Positions 1 through 11,618 are shown, counted from the stretch's first letter. The stretch is 64,000 nt of DNA from Charina bottae (GCA_023362775.1 JALMGJ010000008.1:19692501-19756500); one strand, 5' to 3'. Numbers and translations: made by a program. The notes: generated by a model from the sequence alone, not told the origin.

Positions 1-2488
1 AGAATTCCATGTTATCAGAATTCTGAAGCAGATAAAAACATTTGCTTGATGTTCTGAACATGTTTCAAAGATAATTATATGTAGCAGAGTAACATTGCCT
101 CGTGAATCTGCTGATTTCCAGTTAATATTAAAAAACAAGAAAAAAACTTCCACTCACCTGTTCCTTCTGCTTTACTACATTCAACATTACAGAGCTGTTA
201 TTTTTGCTGCTAATATGAGCAAAATATATATACCACTTCTTTGTTGGATTTGCTTCTTTATTAACATAAGCAGCTCCAATCAGAACTTCATTCTCTGAAT
301 GCTTAAATATTTGCATCAAATATTCTTGTTTATCACTTTAAAAATTGCCAGCATTCCACAGACAAAGCAACTACAGCTAGCAACTAATTGCTTAATCATA
401 ACTTCTCAACCAACACAGTCTGCCAAGTTCAGGAAATTAGTGGTTTCACACACATGCAAGCATCTTTTAAAGACCTGACCAACTTTTCTTCAGCACAGTA
501 GAAGCTTCCTGGAGTATTATTTTAATATATGTGCACCTTTACATTGCTAAAAAAAATTCTCTCTCTCTATATATATATATACACACACACACTGTATATA
601 TATTACCCATTTCTGAAGGACTGTTTCTCAGTAAATGGGACTGCAGGATTGAATCTGATGGAATGAATCTGTAGCTTAGGAATGCTCTTGCACAGATGTT
701 TTCTTGAAGGCTCAGATGGAGCAATGGCCAGGACTGCTTTTTATTATTGTTAGCTGATGTAGCTGCACCCTTTTCCACAGAAGACTGTTTTGGCAATGGC
801 AAATCACTTTCATGCTGTTGCCAAATGACTACACGGATATGTCTGTGAAGTCACCAAAACTAGAGCGGAACTCAAAGGAGACTTTAGTTTTACCTTTATA
901 CATGTTTAATGACTTCCAAATTAGATTATTTCACTGTCCCTCACATGGGGCTGTCTTTAAAGACAGTATGAAAAATGCAATTGGTTCAAAATGTGGAATC
1001 CAGGCCTTTGTCTGGCACCTATTATTAGGTAATATAATTCTGTATCATCAGAGCTTCCTCCCCTCCCCCCGCTCAGTTCAATTTAAAGTCAAAGATAATA
1101 TTATATTGTCTACTTTTATCTTTTTGGCATTGCTTTGCATCACTGAACATGGTTTGCTAGAGTAAGCAATATGGAACATTTTGCTTAGGTATTACGCTAC
1201 TACCTCCACCTAAGTTCTAAAATAGATTTCCTACATGCAGTTTAAAAAAAAGGTTTTGTGAAGGAAAGGATATTATGGGCACATAGTATAATTTGTTAAA
1301 ATCAGGATATTATTGTCATAATATCCTTAAATGCTGACCACAAAATTTATATAACTCAATTACGTAAATTTGCAGAGCAGTGACATAATCGCTGAGTCAG
1401 TTTTTAGCCCATATAAATCTAATTGGTGGATGATTATATAGATGAAGCTTCACATGATAAGTATACAACTGTTCATATATCTCAGAAGTAACTAAAATGT
1501 TCTCAGTTATATCTGGAAAATTGAATGTTTTGAACTAATTTTTCTTTCCCCAAATAAATTAAATTGATTATAATATAGCAGGTGAGAGAAGAATAAATTT
1601 AAGTACTTAAAACTACTGCCCCTAGAGTTTAAAAAATGTAAATTGGTAGAATTTCTTAACTTCTTTATCCCAGCTGAAAATAGAAAACAGAAACAGATAC
1701 CCCTCCTTTACATTAATAATCTAGATAATAGGGCTAGCCATGCAATCCCTGGAAAAGATGCAGGTACTTTAAAGAGCTGTGGACAAACACTATATTTGTG
1801 CTACTGTGCACTCTGAAGTACCTTTTCTGAATTTCCAAAGCACTGCACAGCCATACTAGATATTAAGCTTTATACTTTTACAATATTCAGTGATAATAAG
1901 AAAACTTTGGGGTCTTGTGTTTTATGAACTGTCTGCTACTTCTTGAAGAGAGAGTTTTAATTTTTATCTGAATGCTAAATGCTTTGTCCTTAGAGCACCA
2001 GAATACTATCTATTAAATATAAACACTATGTATTAAGTGATATGAGTATGCCAGCCAAAGTATCAGGAGAGGAAGAAGTCTTGTGGATGCCATCTTGGGG
2101 CACTGCAAAGCAGATTACAAGTTTTAAAGAGTATTAATAGCGGGAAAGACTTTTGGACTTCTTGGATGCTGGATTACAGAGACATTCATCTAATTCAGCA
2201 GAATTCTTATTTTGAATGATTTCTTTCAAATATAATTGATCAGGGACAAATCTGGAAATGTTAAATCTTAACTGTATCATGCAAACATCAGAAAAAGAAA
2301 AATAATATCTCTGAGTGTTGAAAACTCACTTATTATAAATAGCAATAGTCACATTTGCTCAAAGAATTTGAAAGCTGCCTGAATGGCAGCACAGAACATG
2401 TATGAAGTTGCTTGTGTTGGTTATTCAAAATTATATTGTTCAGAAAGATCACGCACTACAACACTGATCTATGTGGTTTTTGTTCCAG
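1..2488. other. IL21 upstream or intron-2 sequence, no gene recognised
   Basis: AT-rich unique-looking sequence with a short (TA)n(CA)n tract near 566-600. IL21 exons 1-2 could lie here, but no convincing signal-peptide plus helix-A reading frame with correct splice sites was found. A TGAGTCA (1392) and a TATAAA (1413) occur close together without a following exon. Confidence 0.5.
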
Positions 2489-2650
2489 AATCGTTGTCTG
2501 TTGTCCGCCTTCAAGTGCTTTGTAAATGAATCCTTACTTTTAAAGCCAGCACATAGTCAAAATGAGGAACTTTTCAATATCATGCTTTCTCGCATCCATT
2601 CTTCTCAGCGTAATGTTGAGCGTATCCTCTTACGCTCTGTTCCTGTCCAG
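2489..2650 (+). CDS. IL21: IL21 coding exon 3
   Basis: 54 codons, phase 0 at both ends. The acceptor is tttttgttccag and the donor is gtatgg. It encodes the helix B/C region starting NRCLLSAFKCF. Cysteines at codons 3 and 10 match the paired cysteines of the IL-2/15/21 group. Confidence 0.83.
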
Positions 2651-4438
2651 GTATGGTTTACATTTACAATATATTTTATAATAAATTGATTAACATTTTC
2701 ACAGATAACAAATATATTCTCCTTAAATCCACTATATGGTAATAAGGAATTATATCTTAAAAATGAAATATCTTGAATTCAAGCTTAACTCCTGTCAATG
2801 CTGGTTTGTTGGCACCAATATGGAAGTGGTTTGCCCTTGCCTTTGGCTGGGATGTTTTTAGCTACTCTTTGGTAGGTGATCCACAATATCAGCAAACATG
2901 TAAGCAAATATGAGTTCGCTATTAACACATGATTACTACTAATTTGTGAATATGTTTCAAAAGAGCTCTTAGTTTATATCCTGCTTTTATTCTCTTAGTG
3001 GCTTTCTTTCAGAGGACATAAAGAACTACTTGAAAGAAGGGAAACGTAGCTTTCTCATGCATGAGAAGGAATCTTAAAAACTGTATGAGCGAATCAAAAT
3101 GTATAGCAATTTAATGACATTGGAATAATAATAATGAGTCTTAACTTTCAACTTAGTTATTGTTAACATAGTAGCCAAATATTGCACGTGTACATAGAGC
3201 AGGGCTTTCCAAAGTTTTCCCGCGGCGACACACCAACCGCCGTTGGTGTGTTGCCGCGGGAAAACCCGGAAGTGCTGCCATTGCGGCAGCGCGCAAAAAC
3301 CCGGCAGCGCTGCTGCCGCTTTCGGTTTTTGCGTGCCGCCGTTGGTGTGTCGCCGCAGGAAAACCCGGAAGCGCTGATGATGAGTTCGGAGGTTCGAATC
3401 CCTAGCCCCGTGTGACGGAGTGAGCTCCCGCACTCACCCCAGCTCTTGCCAACCTAGCAATTTGAAAGCATGCAAATGCAAGTAGATGAATAGGTACCAC
3501 TTTGGTGGGATGGTAACAGCGTTCCGCATGCGTCATGCTGGCCACATGACCGTGGAAGTGTCTTCAGACAACGCTGGCTCTTCGGCTAACAAACGGAGAT
3601 GAGCACCGGCCCCTAGAGTCGGACACGACTGCACAAATGTGCGGGGGGAACCTTTACCTTTTACAAGTCCTATTAACTGATTTTCATAAAAATCTTTCAA
3701 ATGCTAAAATGCAGTAACATGCTGGTATTATGAGAAATTTTACTTTCTAAAAATATCCCAGAGCCAATATTTTATTGCTGAGTACTGTATCTAAGATTAT
3801 GAATTAAGATTATGAATAATGTTTTCATTCTCAAAACTTGGTAGCAGAATCTATTCCAACTATTCCCACAATTATTTTAGTTTATTCAAGTATCTTTTTT
3901 CTAAAATCTGTTCAATTGTGTCTGATTCTCAGAGACTGCCTGGACAAGTCCCTGCAGTTTTCTTGACAAGGTTTTTCAGAAGTGGTTTGTCATTGCCTCC
4001 TTCCCAGGGCTGAGAGAGAGCAACTGGCCCAAGGTCACCCAGCTGGCTTTGTGCCTAAGGCAGGACTAGAACTCACGGTCTCCCGGTTTCTAGCCTGATG
4101 CCTTAACCACTACACCAAACTGGCTTTCATTCAAGCATCTGATTTTATGTAAAAGAAAAGGTGATTTACTGTAGGTCTTCAACATATCTAGTCATGCTTT
4201 CATTTGTCCTAGAAATTGGCCATTGTTTCTGTTTTTAATCTCTGGTTTTGATTCTGGAACTTCTAATAGTCATTTGACTCTCTGACTGAGAAGGGCTTCC
4301 ACATCACAGGCTGATAGCTACAGAAAGATAGTGTAATATTTTCTAAAGATTAACACTGGGACAAGGATGTCACATAGTTGATGTTTCAAAACAATGAATG
4401 AATAACATTTGAATGTATGTATGTATGTATGTATGTAT

Positions 4439-4469
<31 letters not shown>

Positions 4470-5043
4470 TTATTTAAATTTAGCCTCGCCCATATCCCCC
4501 AATAGGGGACTCTGGGTGGTTTACAGCATATCAACAGTTAAAATCTGTACATATAAAATTACAATATAACAATAAATAGATAAAAATAGATAAAAATCCA
4601 AGAGAGGTAAAATCAGCTATCAGGAGGACATTATGGGGCCAGCCAAGCCCAGAAGGTACTATTACCTTCCTTGTCCCAGGCAAGGCGGCAGAGCGGGTTT
4701 GGTTGTGTTTGTCGACTGCAATATAACAACTGTGATGTATTACTTTTTTAAATTTGTAAAAATGTTGTGTTCTATCAGTTGTATTGATTTATGTTCCCCA
4801 AAACTGTGAATAACATTGACATTTTCTTTGTTTTCTAGAACTGTTATTCTTGTGAGGATTATCCAAAGCAACCAGAAAATATATTTGTGCATAACTTTAA
4901 ATCGTTGCTACAAAGGGTAATAATTATTTATTTTTATTCTTATTGGCATTTTCTCTTACAGTTTCTGTGTGGTTATTTTGTCATGGTGGTTTAACATTTT
5001 AAACCTTTTTTTTTTACAGCTCTATCAGCTTTATGAAACATGA
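2489..5043 (+). CDS. IL21: Interleukin-21, 3' part (last three coding exons)
   Basis: Secreted four-helix cytokine of the gamma-c family. From family knowledge, it is made by activated CD4 T cells and signals through IL21R/gamma-c. Three exons were read: 2489-2650, 4839-4916 and 5020-5043, all phase 0 with AG/GT borders, giving 87 residues. The first exon has two cysteines six residues apart (CLLSAFKC), the spacing of human IL-21 CEWSAFSC. The next has CYSCEDY and FKSLLQR against human CPSCDSY and FKSLLQK. The last intron is only 103 bp, as in mammals, and the final exon is very short (LYQLYET then TGA). IL2 follows on the same strand and ADAD1 converges, as in human. The signal-peptide and helix-A exons were not found; they are in unrecognised sequence at 1-2488 or off the left edge. 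Intron 3 (2.2 kb) is full of repeats. An IL2/IL15-type paralogue is the alternative, but IL2 itself is at 33 kb. Confidence 0.85.
3200..3382 (+). mobile_element. hAT non-autonomous element, 3' truncated
   Basis: Starts CAGGGCTTTCCAAAGTTTTC, the same terminal inverted repeat and GC-rich hairpin body (gcggcgacacaccaac, gggaaaacccggaag) as the copies at 7504 and 22280. The right terminus is missing and passes into a 5'-truncated Sauria SINE. Confidence 0.75.
3383..3664 (+). mobile_element. Sauria-type tRNA SINE, 5' truncated
   Basis: Begins at the box-B region (ggttcgaatcccta) and runs through the conserved body (cttgccaacctagcaatt, gtcggacacgactgcac) to the tail acctttacctttta. Such SINEs share their 3' tail with Bov-B LINEs, which are thought to mobilise them. 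Confidence 0.85.
3905..4131 (-). mobile_element. CORE/MIR-like tRNA SINE
   Basis: On the minus strand: gccagtttggtgtagtggtt head, box-B-like gagttctagtcctgcctta, and core tgggtgaccttgggccagt. Lies in IL21 intron 3. Confidence 0.7.
4412..4710 (-). mobile_element. L2-like LINE 3' end with (ATGT)n/(TTTA)n tract
   Basis: A (TATG)n-(TTTA)n microsatellite at 4412-4471 is the tail of a minus-strand LINE end. Shared landmarks with the 21-kb copy are aggggactctgggtggttta and the gacattatggggccagcc segment. Confidence 0.6.
4839..4916 (+). CDS. IL21: IL21 coding exon 4
   Basis: 26 codons, phase 0. The acceptor is ttgttttctag and the donor gtaata. It encodes the C-x-x-C motif and the start of helix D (FKSLLQR), the best-conserved part of the protein. 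Confidence 0.85.
5020..5043 (+). CDS. IL21: IL21 terminal coding exon
   Basis: The polypyrimidine tract tttttttttacag leads into seven codons and TGA. The C-terminal tail (LYQLYET) is much shorter than the human one. The start follows from phase-0 continuity with the previous exon. Confidence 0.75.
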   Translation, partial: LYQLYET

Positions 5044-5068
5044 AGGCAACAGAACATCTATCACTTAC

Positions 5069-5074
5069 AATAAA
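5069..5074 (+). terminator. IL21: Candidate IL21 poly(A) signal
   Basis: AATAAA lies 26 bases after the IL21 stop codon. If it is used, the 3' UTR is only about 45-50 bases. A second, longer 3' UTR cannot be excluded. Confidence 0.4.
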
Positions 5075-5437
5075 TTTTCATTATAATACAACATTTGTTC
5101 TTTCAGGTGGGGGGTAGGATTATTTTTTTTAATTATATGAGTAGAATATATCAGGGTTTTCCACATCAGTGTGAAAAAAATTACAGCTGCTTAATAAGAA
5201 GAGAGATACTTCATGCATACTCTCAATGAAGCACCTTTTTTAAAGGACCTAACATAGAAATGAAAATTATCATAAGAACTGAAACTATTTGGATTCATTG
5301 AAAAGAAATTCAGTTTCCATATATATTTTAAAACTTGGATTAATTTTCAGTCATCTTAGTAAGATGTGCTATTTCATTTTTTTAAAGGTATTGAATGTTC
5401 AATGCCTTGAACAATAAGCTACACAGGTATTGTCTAA

Positions 5438-5468
<31 letters not shown>

Positions 5469-7495
5469 ATTATTATTATTCGAATTTATCACCGCCCATC
5501 TCTACAACAGTAGACTCTATAACAGACTAATGTTGTAGAGGAAAGTCTAATATTGTGTCTTGTATTGGAACTCACCTATAAAATTGATCAGTTTTTTTGT
5601 ACAAAGTATTGCTTAAGTTTCTATTGATACTATTAATAGGTAAGAAATGTATAATTCAAATTTATTATTGTCTTTCCCCTGCATTAGCTATCCATCTTGA
5701 GTTGGTATACTGGGCACATATTATGTCTATGTTCATGCTGCAGTTTCCTATGTATATCTTTAGATCAAAGACCACTATATTTCTACACATGGCTAGCACT
5801 AATTACATAGCCATAGGGACATATATTACGTATTCAGCTGTTTTTTTTCTCAGTTTAAAAGTAGCATAAACCAAATCCCCTCCAGATGAAAATTCTTTCT
5901 TTCTTACTTCTCCCTTGTTGCCCTTCCTGAGACTAATATGTTTTCCTATTACAATAAAACCATATACTATATCAGTTTTTAACACAACAGATTTTGATTC
6001 TTAAAGAATATTAATCTTTTTCCATTTTATAGACCACAGTAATAGTAAAGCTTGTCATACAGAAATTACTGGAGCAAGCAACATTCACGGCTGCATCCCA
6101 GTACTTATTTACTACAGAGCAAGACCCTGTAGGAAGTCTGAGTAAACAAGGCTGTGCTCTAAGTCAGGATTTATACACAGCTTTCTCTCCAAGTGTTTGC
6201 CATTACCATCATATACTCAGCTTAGTGCTATGGCTTTTTTAAAAAAATGAGTCAGTTTTGCGAAAACTGGGTATATGCCAAGGGCATGCCTAAATGAAAT
6301 TGTTGAAAGAATCTACCAAAATGTATAGTTTCAATCTACAAGTAAATTAATATAAACTCAGACTTACCACCTTGGACATTTTGCAGCCATAGAGAAAGGC
6401 TTTCTTCTTTCAGCCTTTGGCAATAATACGTTCGTCAGGCACAAATGGAAGCTAACAAGACAGCAAGAATCAAGTTCAATTCACTTTAGACTGTCCTTCA
6501 ATATCATTTGCTGAGAACAGGTTGCAGAAGGCAGGAAACCTATGAAGATTTGCACTGTGGCAAATAATGGAAAAATAATTTACTCCTAGGGAGGATTAAG
6601 TATTTGTTTATGATAACAATAATAAATTATCAGCAGATATTTCAATATATATAGGTTAGTATGAGTTGGATGCTGCCTGCAGTCTTGTGTCCTTCTAACT
6701 ATTTAATTTAATATTTATTACACTTGTGAAATCCTGGAATATTGTTTATTTATATGCTAGTTGATCAAATGTATTTAAAATTTGAAAATATTAAATAATA
6801 TTCAAAGAAATGACTTATTTCTTGTAGTATGTACTCTTTTACACTACCACTTCAAAGCAAATTGTTTATCATAAAACCTTGGAACTCCTATTCTGTAAAT
6901 TATATTACATCCAGAAACTGTTATTTTGTGATGTTTTTTTTAAAGCTAAAGAAGTCAAAGTTTCCTTTGAGCTGATATTGGCTCCTGGTATTTCTATGGA
7001 TATGTCCATGTTTTCTCCCTTGGCAATGATGGTTTGCCATTTCCTTCTTCCAAGATGTTTGTTGCCAAATTCTGAGATTAGCCCAAAGCCATAAGATTTC
7101 TTGGTAGTCTTTCATGCAAATACAGTAACTTACTGGCTGTGACTCTGTTTAGCTTTTTCAAGATCAGCCAATGTTGATTAGGTGCTGCCACCTGCTGTGG
7201 TATTGCCTAAACTACAAAGACAGTATGAGTGGGGTGCTGATTTATACAAATTGCTTAAAGTGCAACACTCAAAACATCTGATTCCTGTAATATTAGTTCA
7301 ATTTATAGTACTTGATGGTCTCAAATTTGGCTATGAAATCAGAAATATAACACCTTTGAAACACTTCGATCATTTTATTTATGTTCCTTAGTCTAGAAAC
7401 ATTCTTCACCCATCAAGAACTGAAAGAGTAAGAACCATTCTCTCTTCTACTGCCCTAGTTATAAATTAGAACCTGAATGGATATTGGAAGTAACC
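5075..7495. other. Intergenic IL21-IL2, no gene seen
   Basis: AT-rich sequence. At 5441-5530 a (TTG)n(TTA)n microsatellite adjoins a short relic of an L2-like tail (tttatcaccgcccatctc). Nothing else was recognised. Confidence 0.5.
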
Positions 7496-7503
7496 TTCTA
7501 CTG

Positions 7504-7752
7504 CAGGGCTTCCCAAAGTTTTCCCATGGCGACACACCAACCGCCGTTGGTGTGTCGCCGCGGGAAAACCCGGAAGTGCTGCCGTTGCGGCAGCGCGCAA
7601 AAACCCAGAAGCGCTGCTGCCGCTTTCAGGTTTTTGCGCGCCGCCATTGGTGTGTCGCCGTGGGAAAACCCGAAAGCGCTGATGATGATCAGCGCTTCCG
7701 GGTTGTGTGGCGACACACTTTTGTGTCGCGACACACAGTTTGGAAAGCTCTG
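7504..7752. mobile_element. hAT non-autonomous element with 8-bp target duplication
   Basis: Termini are CAGGGCTTCCCAAAGTTTT and AGTTTGGAAAGCTCTG. They are flanked by the direct repeat ttctactg (7496-7503 and 7753-7760). The 249-bp body is GC-rich and self-complementary and contains gcgctgatgatgatcagcgc. No transposase. Confidence 0.9.
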
Positions 7753-7760
7753 TTCTACTG

Positions 7761-8734
7761 AATCTTCTCTATACTAGGGCAACCAGATCTTAGCTGCAAA
7801 ACTTCAGATAACCAATAGACAACAGAAAGAGAACAGAAAAGACTAACTCTTTGCTGACATCTAGTGGTTGTCTGGATTTTGCAGATGGAACATGGTAGCC
7901 CTATTTAACATGGTCCTGTGACACTGAATAATAGTTAATAATGTGCTAGCCAAAATTATGGTTGGTTCATTCATGGATCAGTATGCTGCATATGTATGCT
8001 GTCAATAAATGGCTAAGTGGTGATGTTTACACATAACACACTAAGCCATGGTTAATGTTACCATGGTTTACTAATTTATTCCTTGCTTGGGTTTGGACAA
8101 CACTCCAAACCATCAACTAATTCAACTGGCTGAGTTCATATAACACTTGGAGTCATAAACCCAGCATACCACATTTTAGCCTACCATGCTGTACAAACCC
8201 AACTAGTGTAAACAAAAGTGAACCAATGTAATAGTCAAGTGTTGGATGACTCCCATGGTGATCTACCCTCAGCCAATCCAACCTACTCTACAGAATATTG
8301 TTGTGAAGAAAAATAGAAGAAGGAAGCACTGATGTACAGTATGACCCCTAAATAAAGGTAGTATACAAATTCAAATTCATACATACATGAGATTCCCATG
8401 AAGGCTGTGTTAGTCTCCTGAAGACAAAGTGAATATAAAACTTACATAATAAAACAACAAATGAGTTCTTGAGTTATACAGAGAAAGAGGAAGATAGATA
8501 GTTTCGAAGCTGTAGGAATAATCTTTGGAGAATTACCTTTCAGGAGATTTGATCAGGGGAATGGAATTGGTACTGGCATGTCTGAACTGTCTGTTCAATT
8601 GGCATATAAGTGAATTCAGATGTCTATTTTAGAACTGGATCTAGATTTTGAGGCTGGACAACCATAACAGTATTTTAAACCTTGATATGAGGAAAGATTG
8701 TGTGATAAGTTGTATATTATTGATTCATAGGAGT
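7761..8734. other. Intergenic stretch, nothing recognised
   Basis: AT-rich sequence without an open frame of note or a repeat I can name. Confidence 0.4.
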
Positions 8735-8986
8735 TACTATTTATTTATTTATTTGATTTTTATCCCGCCTTTATTATTTTTATAAATAACTCAAGGCGGC
8801 GAACATACCTAATACTCCTTCCTCCTCCTATTTTCCCCACAACAACCACCCTGTGAGGTGAGTTGGGCTGAGAGACAGGGACTGGCCCAAGGTCACCCAG
8901 CCGGCTTTCATGCCTAGGGTGGGACTAGAACTCACAGACTCCTGGTTTCTAGCCCGTTGCCTTAACCACTAGACCAAACTGGCTCT
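8735..8986 (-). mobile_element. CORE/MIR-like tRNA SINE with AAAT tail
   Basis: Reverse complement reads gagccagtttggtctagtgg, then the core gtgaccttgggccagtc, then ggcgggataaaaatc and (AAAT)n. Same subfamily as the copies at 11879 and 60188. Confidence 0.75.
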
Positions 8987-9189
8987 GCTATCCCTGCTGC
9001 TGGCTAAAAATGTCATCAATAACATATTGTGTGTGTTATTTTAAAAATTATACAATCATACTGGAAGATGTAGGATTAAATCCCTATCTTTTAATGAGTG
9101 ATTTTGAGGCTATCAAGCTTAAGGAAAGGTTTCACTCTTATCCCAGTCACTTCATTTTGCACAAACTCCAAAACACAAGAAAAGCAATG

Positions 9190-9262
9190 TAGTTTATGCA
9201 ATCCAGTGCAGTGAGGAGTGCTCTGAACTCTACATTGGAGAAACCAAACAACCTATGTCTAT
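9190..9262 (+). pseudogene. Penelope-like element GIY-YIG fragment
   Basis: Translates as VVYAIQCSEECSELYIGETKQPMS, with one residue run per motif: VVYAIQC and LYIGETKQP are the GIY-YIG endonuclease signature of Penelope-like retroelements. It stops abruptly at about 9262, where sequence of the inverted 3' repeat begins. Confidence 0.7.
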
Positions 9263-9998
9263 GAAGGTTCTCAGTCATCCAGGTGGAATTGTCTGTAGCT
9301 TGAATCATGTCAACTGGATTTCTATTTTCTTAGTGGAAACGTTTCGCTCCTTATCCAAGGAGCTTCTTCAGTCTGAGCAAAGTTGGTAAGGGAATCCTAA
9401 ATATGTTCCTAGGTAGCTGTGTGACCTTACACCTGGGGCTAGGTCATGGTTATATTGAGATGTAATTTTTAAGTCCTTTTATCATCTAAAGGGGGGTCGT
9501 TAAAATCACCATGCTGCTGTTGAGCTTCTGAAATGGTCTTAATCTTCCTAGGCACAGAAGACAAAACGGGGAGGAAGATGGGGGAGAGTTTGTGCCTGAG
9601 GCCCCCACCTCTATTGAAGGAAGGATTTTCCAAGTTGGAATCCATTTATGCCAACTTGGAAAATCCTTCCTTGAATAGAGGTGGGGGCCTCAGGCACAAA
9701 CTCTCCCCCATCTTCCTCCCCGTTTTGTCTTCTGTGCCTAGGAAGATTAAGACCATTTCAGAAGCTCAACAGCAGCATGGTGATTTTAACGACCCCCCTT
9801 TAGATGATAAAAGGACTTAAAAATTACATCTCAATATAACCATGACCTAGCCCCAGGTGTAAGGTCACACAGCTACCTAGGAACATATTTAGGATTCCCT
9901 TACCAACTTTGCTCAGACTGAAGAAGCTCCTTGGATAAGGAGCGAAACGTTTCCACTAAGAAAATAGAAATCCAGTTGACATGATTCAAGCTACAGAC
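9261..9998. mobile_element. Penelope-like element 3' end arranged as a giant palindrome
   Basis: Arms 9290-9638 and 9651-9998 are reverse complements over about 348 bases with one mismatch and one single-base indel, around a 12-base loop. The right arm reads on the plus strand as the Penelope C-terminus (YANLENPSLNRGGGLRHKL, ending at TAA near 9820) and then the terminal-repeat sequence. The left arm is the same sequence reversed and continues outward with the family-typical gttctcagtcatccaggtgg. Each arm carries a hammerhead-like core. Confidence 0.8.
9918..9948 (+). ncRNA. Hammerhead-ribozyme-like core in Penelope terminal repeat
   Basis: CTGAAGA (fits CUGANGA) at 9918-9924, then a 7-bp stem II (gctcctt/aaggagc, 9926-9932 with 9937-9943) with GGAT loop, then GAAAC at 9944-9948. 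Hammerheads in Penelope-like elements are known. Stem I here pairs weakly, so activity is uncertain. A mirror copy lies in the left arm at about 9341-9371 on the minus strand. Confidence 0.6.
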
Positions 9999-10391
9999 AT
10001 TACAGAATAAGGCCTCCTTCCTCTCTTCCAAGGCCATCAAATGTATTCCAAATGTCCTGCTGATCTGGAAACATTTGAAAACAATCTCTCCTTTACAAAT
10101 ATTTTACAAATACTATGTGGGCAAAGAGATTCCTGTTTGCATGGAGCATAGGAAATAAAACCAAGGCAAACCAGATCTAAATCCCAACATACTTGCATAC
10201 GGGCTTTATTGCTTAGTGCTCCCCCTAGAGCATCACTTAATATATGAATGAAATGAATCTATAAAGAGAGGAAAAACAAATCATAGCTCACTAAGAACCC
10301 TCTCATGGGAGTGAATATACTTGTGTATATGCTGTTAGACTGGTTCATTGGGTTACTATGGGGGCTAATATAAAGGAATTTCCATTCCGTT

Positions 10392-10714
10392 AAAGTAAAA
10401 GTAAAGGTTTTCCCTGCACAGTCGTGTCCGACTCTAGGGGCTGATGCTCACCTCTGTTTGTTAGCCAAAGAGCCAGTGTTGTCCGAAGACACTTCCACGG
10501 TCATGTGGCCATCATGACGCATGCGGAATGCTGTTACCATCCCACGGAAGTGGTACCTATTTATCTACTTGCATTTGCATGCTTTCAAATTGCTAGGTTG
10601 GCAAGAGCTGGGGCGAGTGTGGGAGCTCACTCCGTCACACAGGGCTAGGGTCTCGAACCGCCGACCTTCCGATCGACAAGCCTGGCATCTTAACCACTGA
10701 GCCATCACACCACA
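10392..10714 (-). mobile_element. Sauria-type tRNA SINE
   Basis: Nearly full length and reversed, from the tail taaagtaaaagtaaaggtt to the tRNA head (gtggtgtgatggctcagtgg on the minus strand). Flanked by ttccattccgtta and ttccattctgtta, a target duplication. Confidence 0.88.
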
Positions 10715-10728
10715 TTTCCATTCTGTTA

Positions 10729-11355
10729 CTTGTAAGTAATTACTGAGCCAGTGTTTTGCTCTGGTAAGTAGCAATATCACATGTATTATTTGGGGTTTGG
10801 TAACCTTTTCTTATTTTTGAAAATGTATGTGGAAATAAAATATTCTTTGGTTTTATGCCCCATATCAACATCAGTAGCTTTGGTTGCACTGGGATAACAC
10901 CAAATAGCTTAGCCTAGAAAAGGCAGAAAAAGATGTACTGTAGTCCAGAAGCATGCAAAGATTTAGAGTCTTCATCAACTGAAATCCCCCTGATGTGTGA
11001 GGCCTGTGATTCTTCTGCAAAGAAAGTAAAAAAAAAAAAAAAAACTTCTACAGACTTCAGCTCAGCAATATCTGGAAGGCAAGCTCAAAATCGACTCAAG
11101 CAAATTTAGAGATGATGTCCAGGAATTAAAGTATTTTTTTTCTGCCAGAATTCAGCAGACACTCTTCTAAAATTAAAATCCAATATATTTTATATACACC
11201 AGAGTTTCATAATTAGCAGGGCAGGGTTTGCACCCCAATCATAGCATAACTTTGTTCTCAGTCTGACTAGGCACTTTCGTAATAGTGCCTGAAATACAGT
11301 CATTTTCAAAGGCAGTACCGGCTCCTTCACTGAGTAATTCTGTATGCCACCTAGT
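10729..11355. other. Stretch between SINE and Bov-B, nothing recognised
   Basis: AT-rich sequence with a poly-A run near 11030. No repeat or gene was identified. Confidence 0.4.
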
Positions 11356-11566
11356 GTTGTTGTTTATTCGTTCAGTCGCTTCCGACTCTTCGTGACTTCA
11401 TGGACCAGCCCACGCCAGAGCTTCCTGTCGGTTGTTGCCATCCCCAGCTCCCCCATGGTCGAGTCCGTCACCTCCAGAATATCATCCATCCATCTTGCCC
11501 TTGGTCGGCCCCTCTTCCTTTTGCCTTCCACTTTCCCTAGCATCAGCATCTTCTCCAGGGTACCCT

Positions 11567-11618
11567 GTCTTCACTTCACTTCACTTCACTTCACTTCACT
11601 TCACTTCACTTCACTTCA
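11567..11618 (+). repeat. (TTCAC)n array inside Bov-B copy 1
   Basis: About ten tandem cttca/ttcac units. Comparison with copy 2 shows they replace the segment found there at about 15403-15570. Confidence 0.85.

Noticed and set aside
95..298. Signal-peptide-like frame MSKIYIPLLCWICFF as IL21 exon 1
   Set aside because: It ends in TGA after SSSNQNFIL with no suitable donor and no helix-A match.
812..1165. 117-codon open frame near the left end
   Set aside because: No recognisable domain. Composition is like non-coding AT-rich DNA and there are no supporting splice sites that join to IL21 exon 3.
1385..1500. Possible IL21 promoter and first exon (TGAGTCA, TATAAA, then ATG at 1442)
   Set aside because: The following frame is only 17 codons before a stop, with no helix-A similarity. 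The ATG is too close to the TATA-like box.
11567..11618. CRISPR-like short regular repeats
   Set aside because: Perfect 5-bp tandem microsatellite without spacers, in a vertebrate genome.
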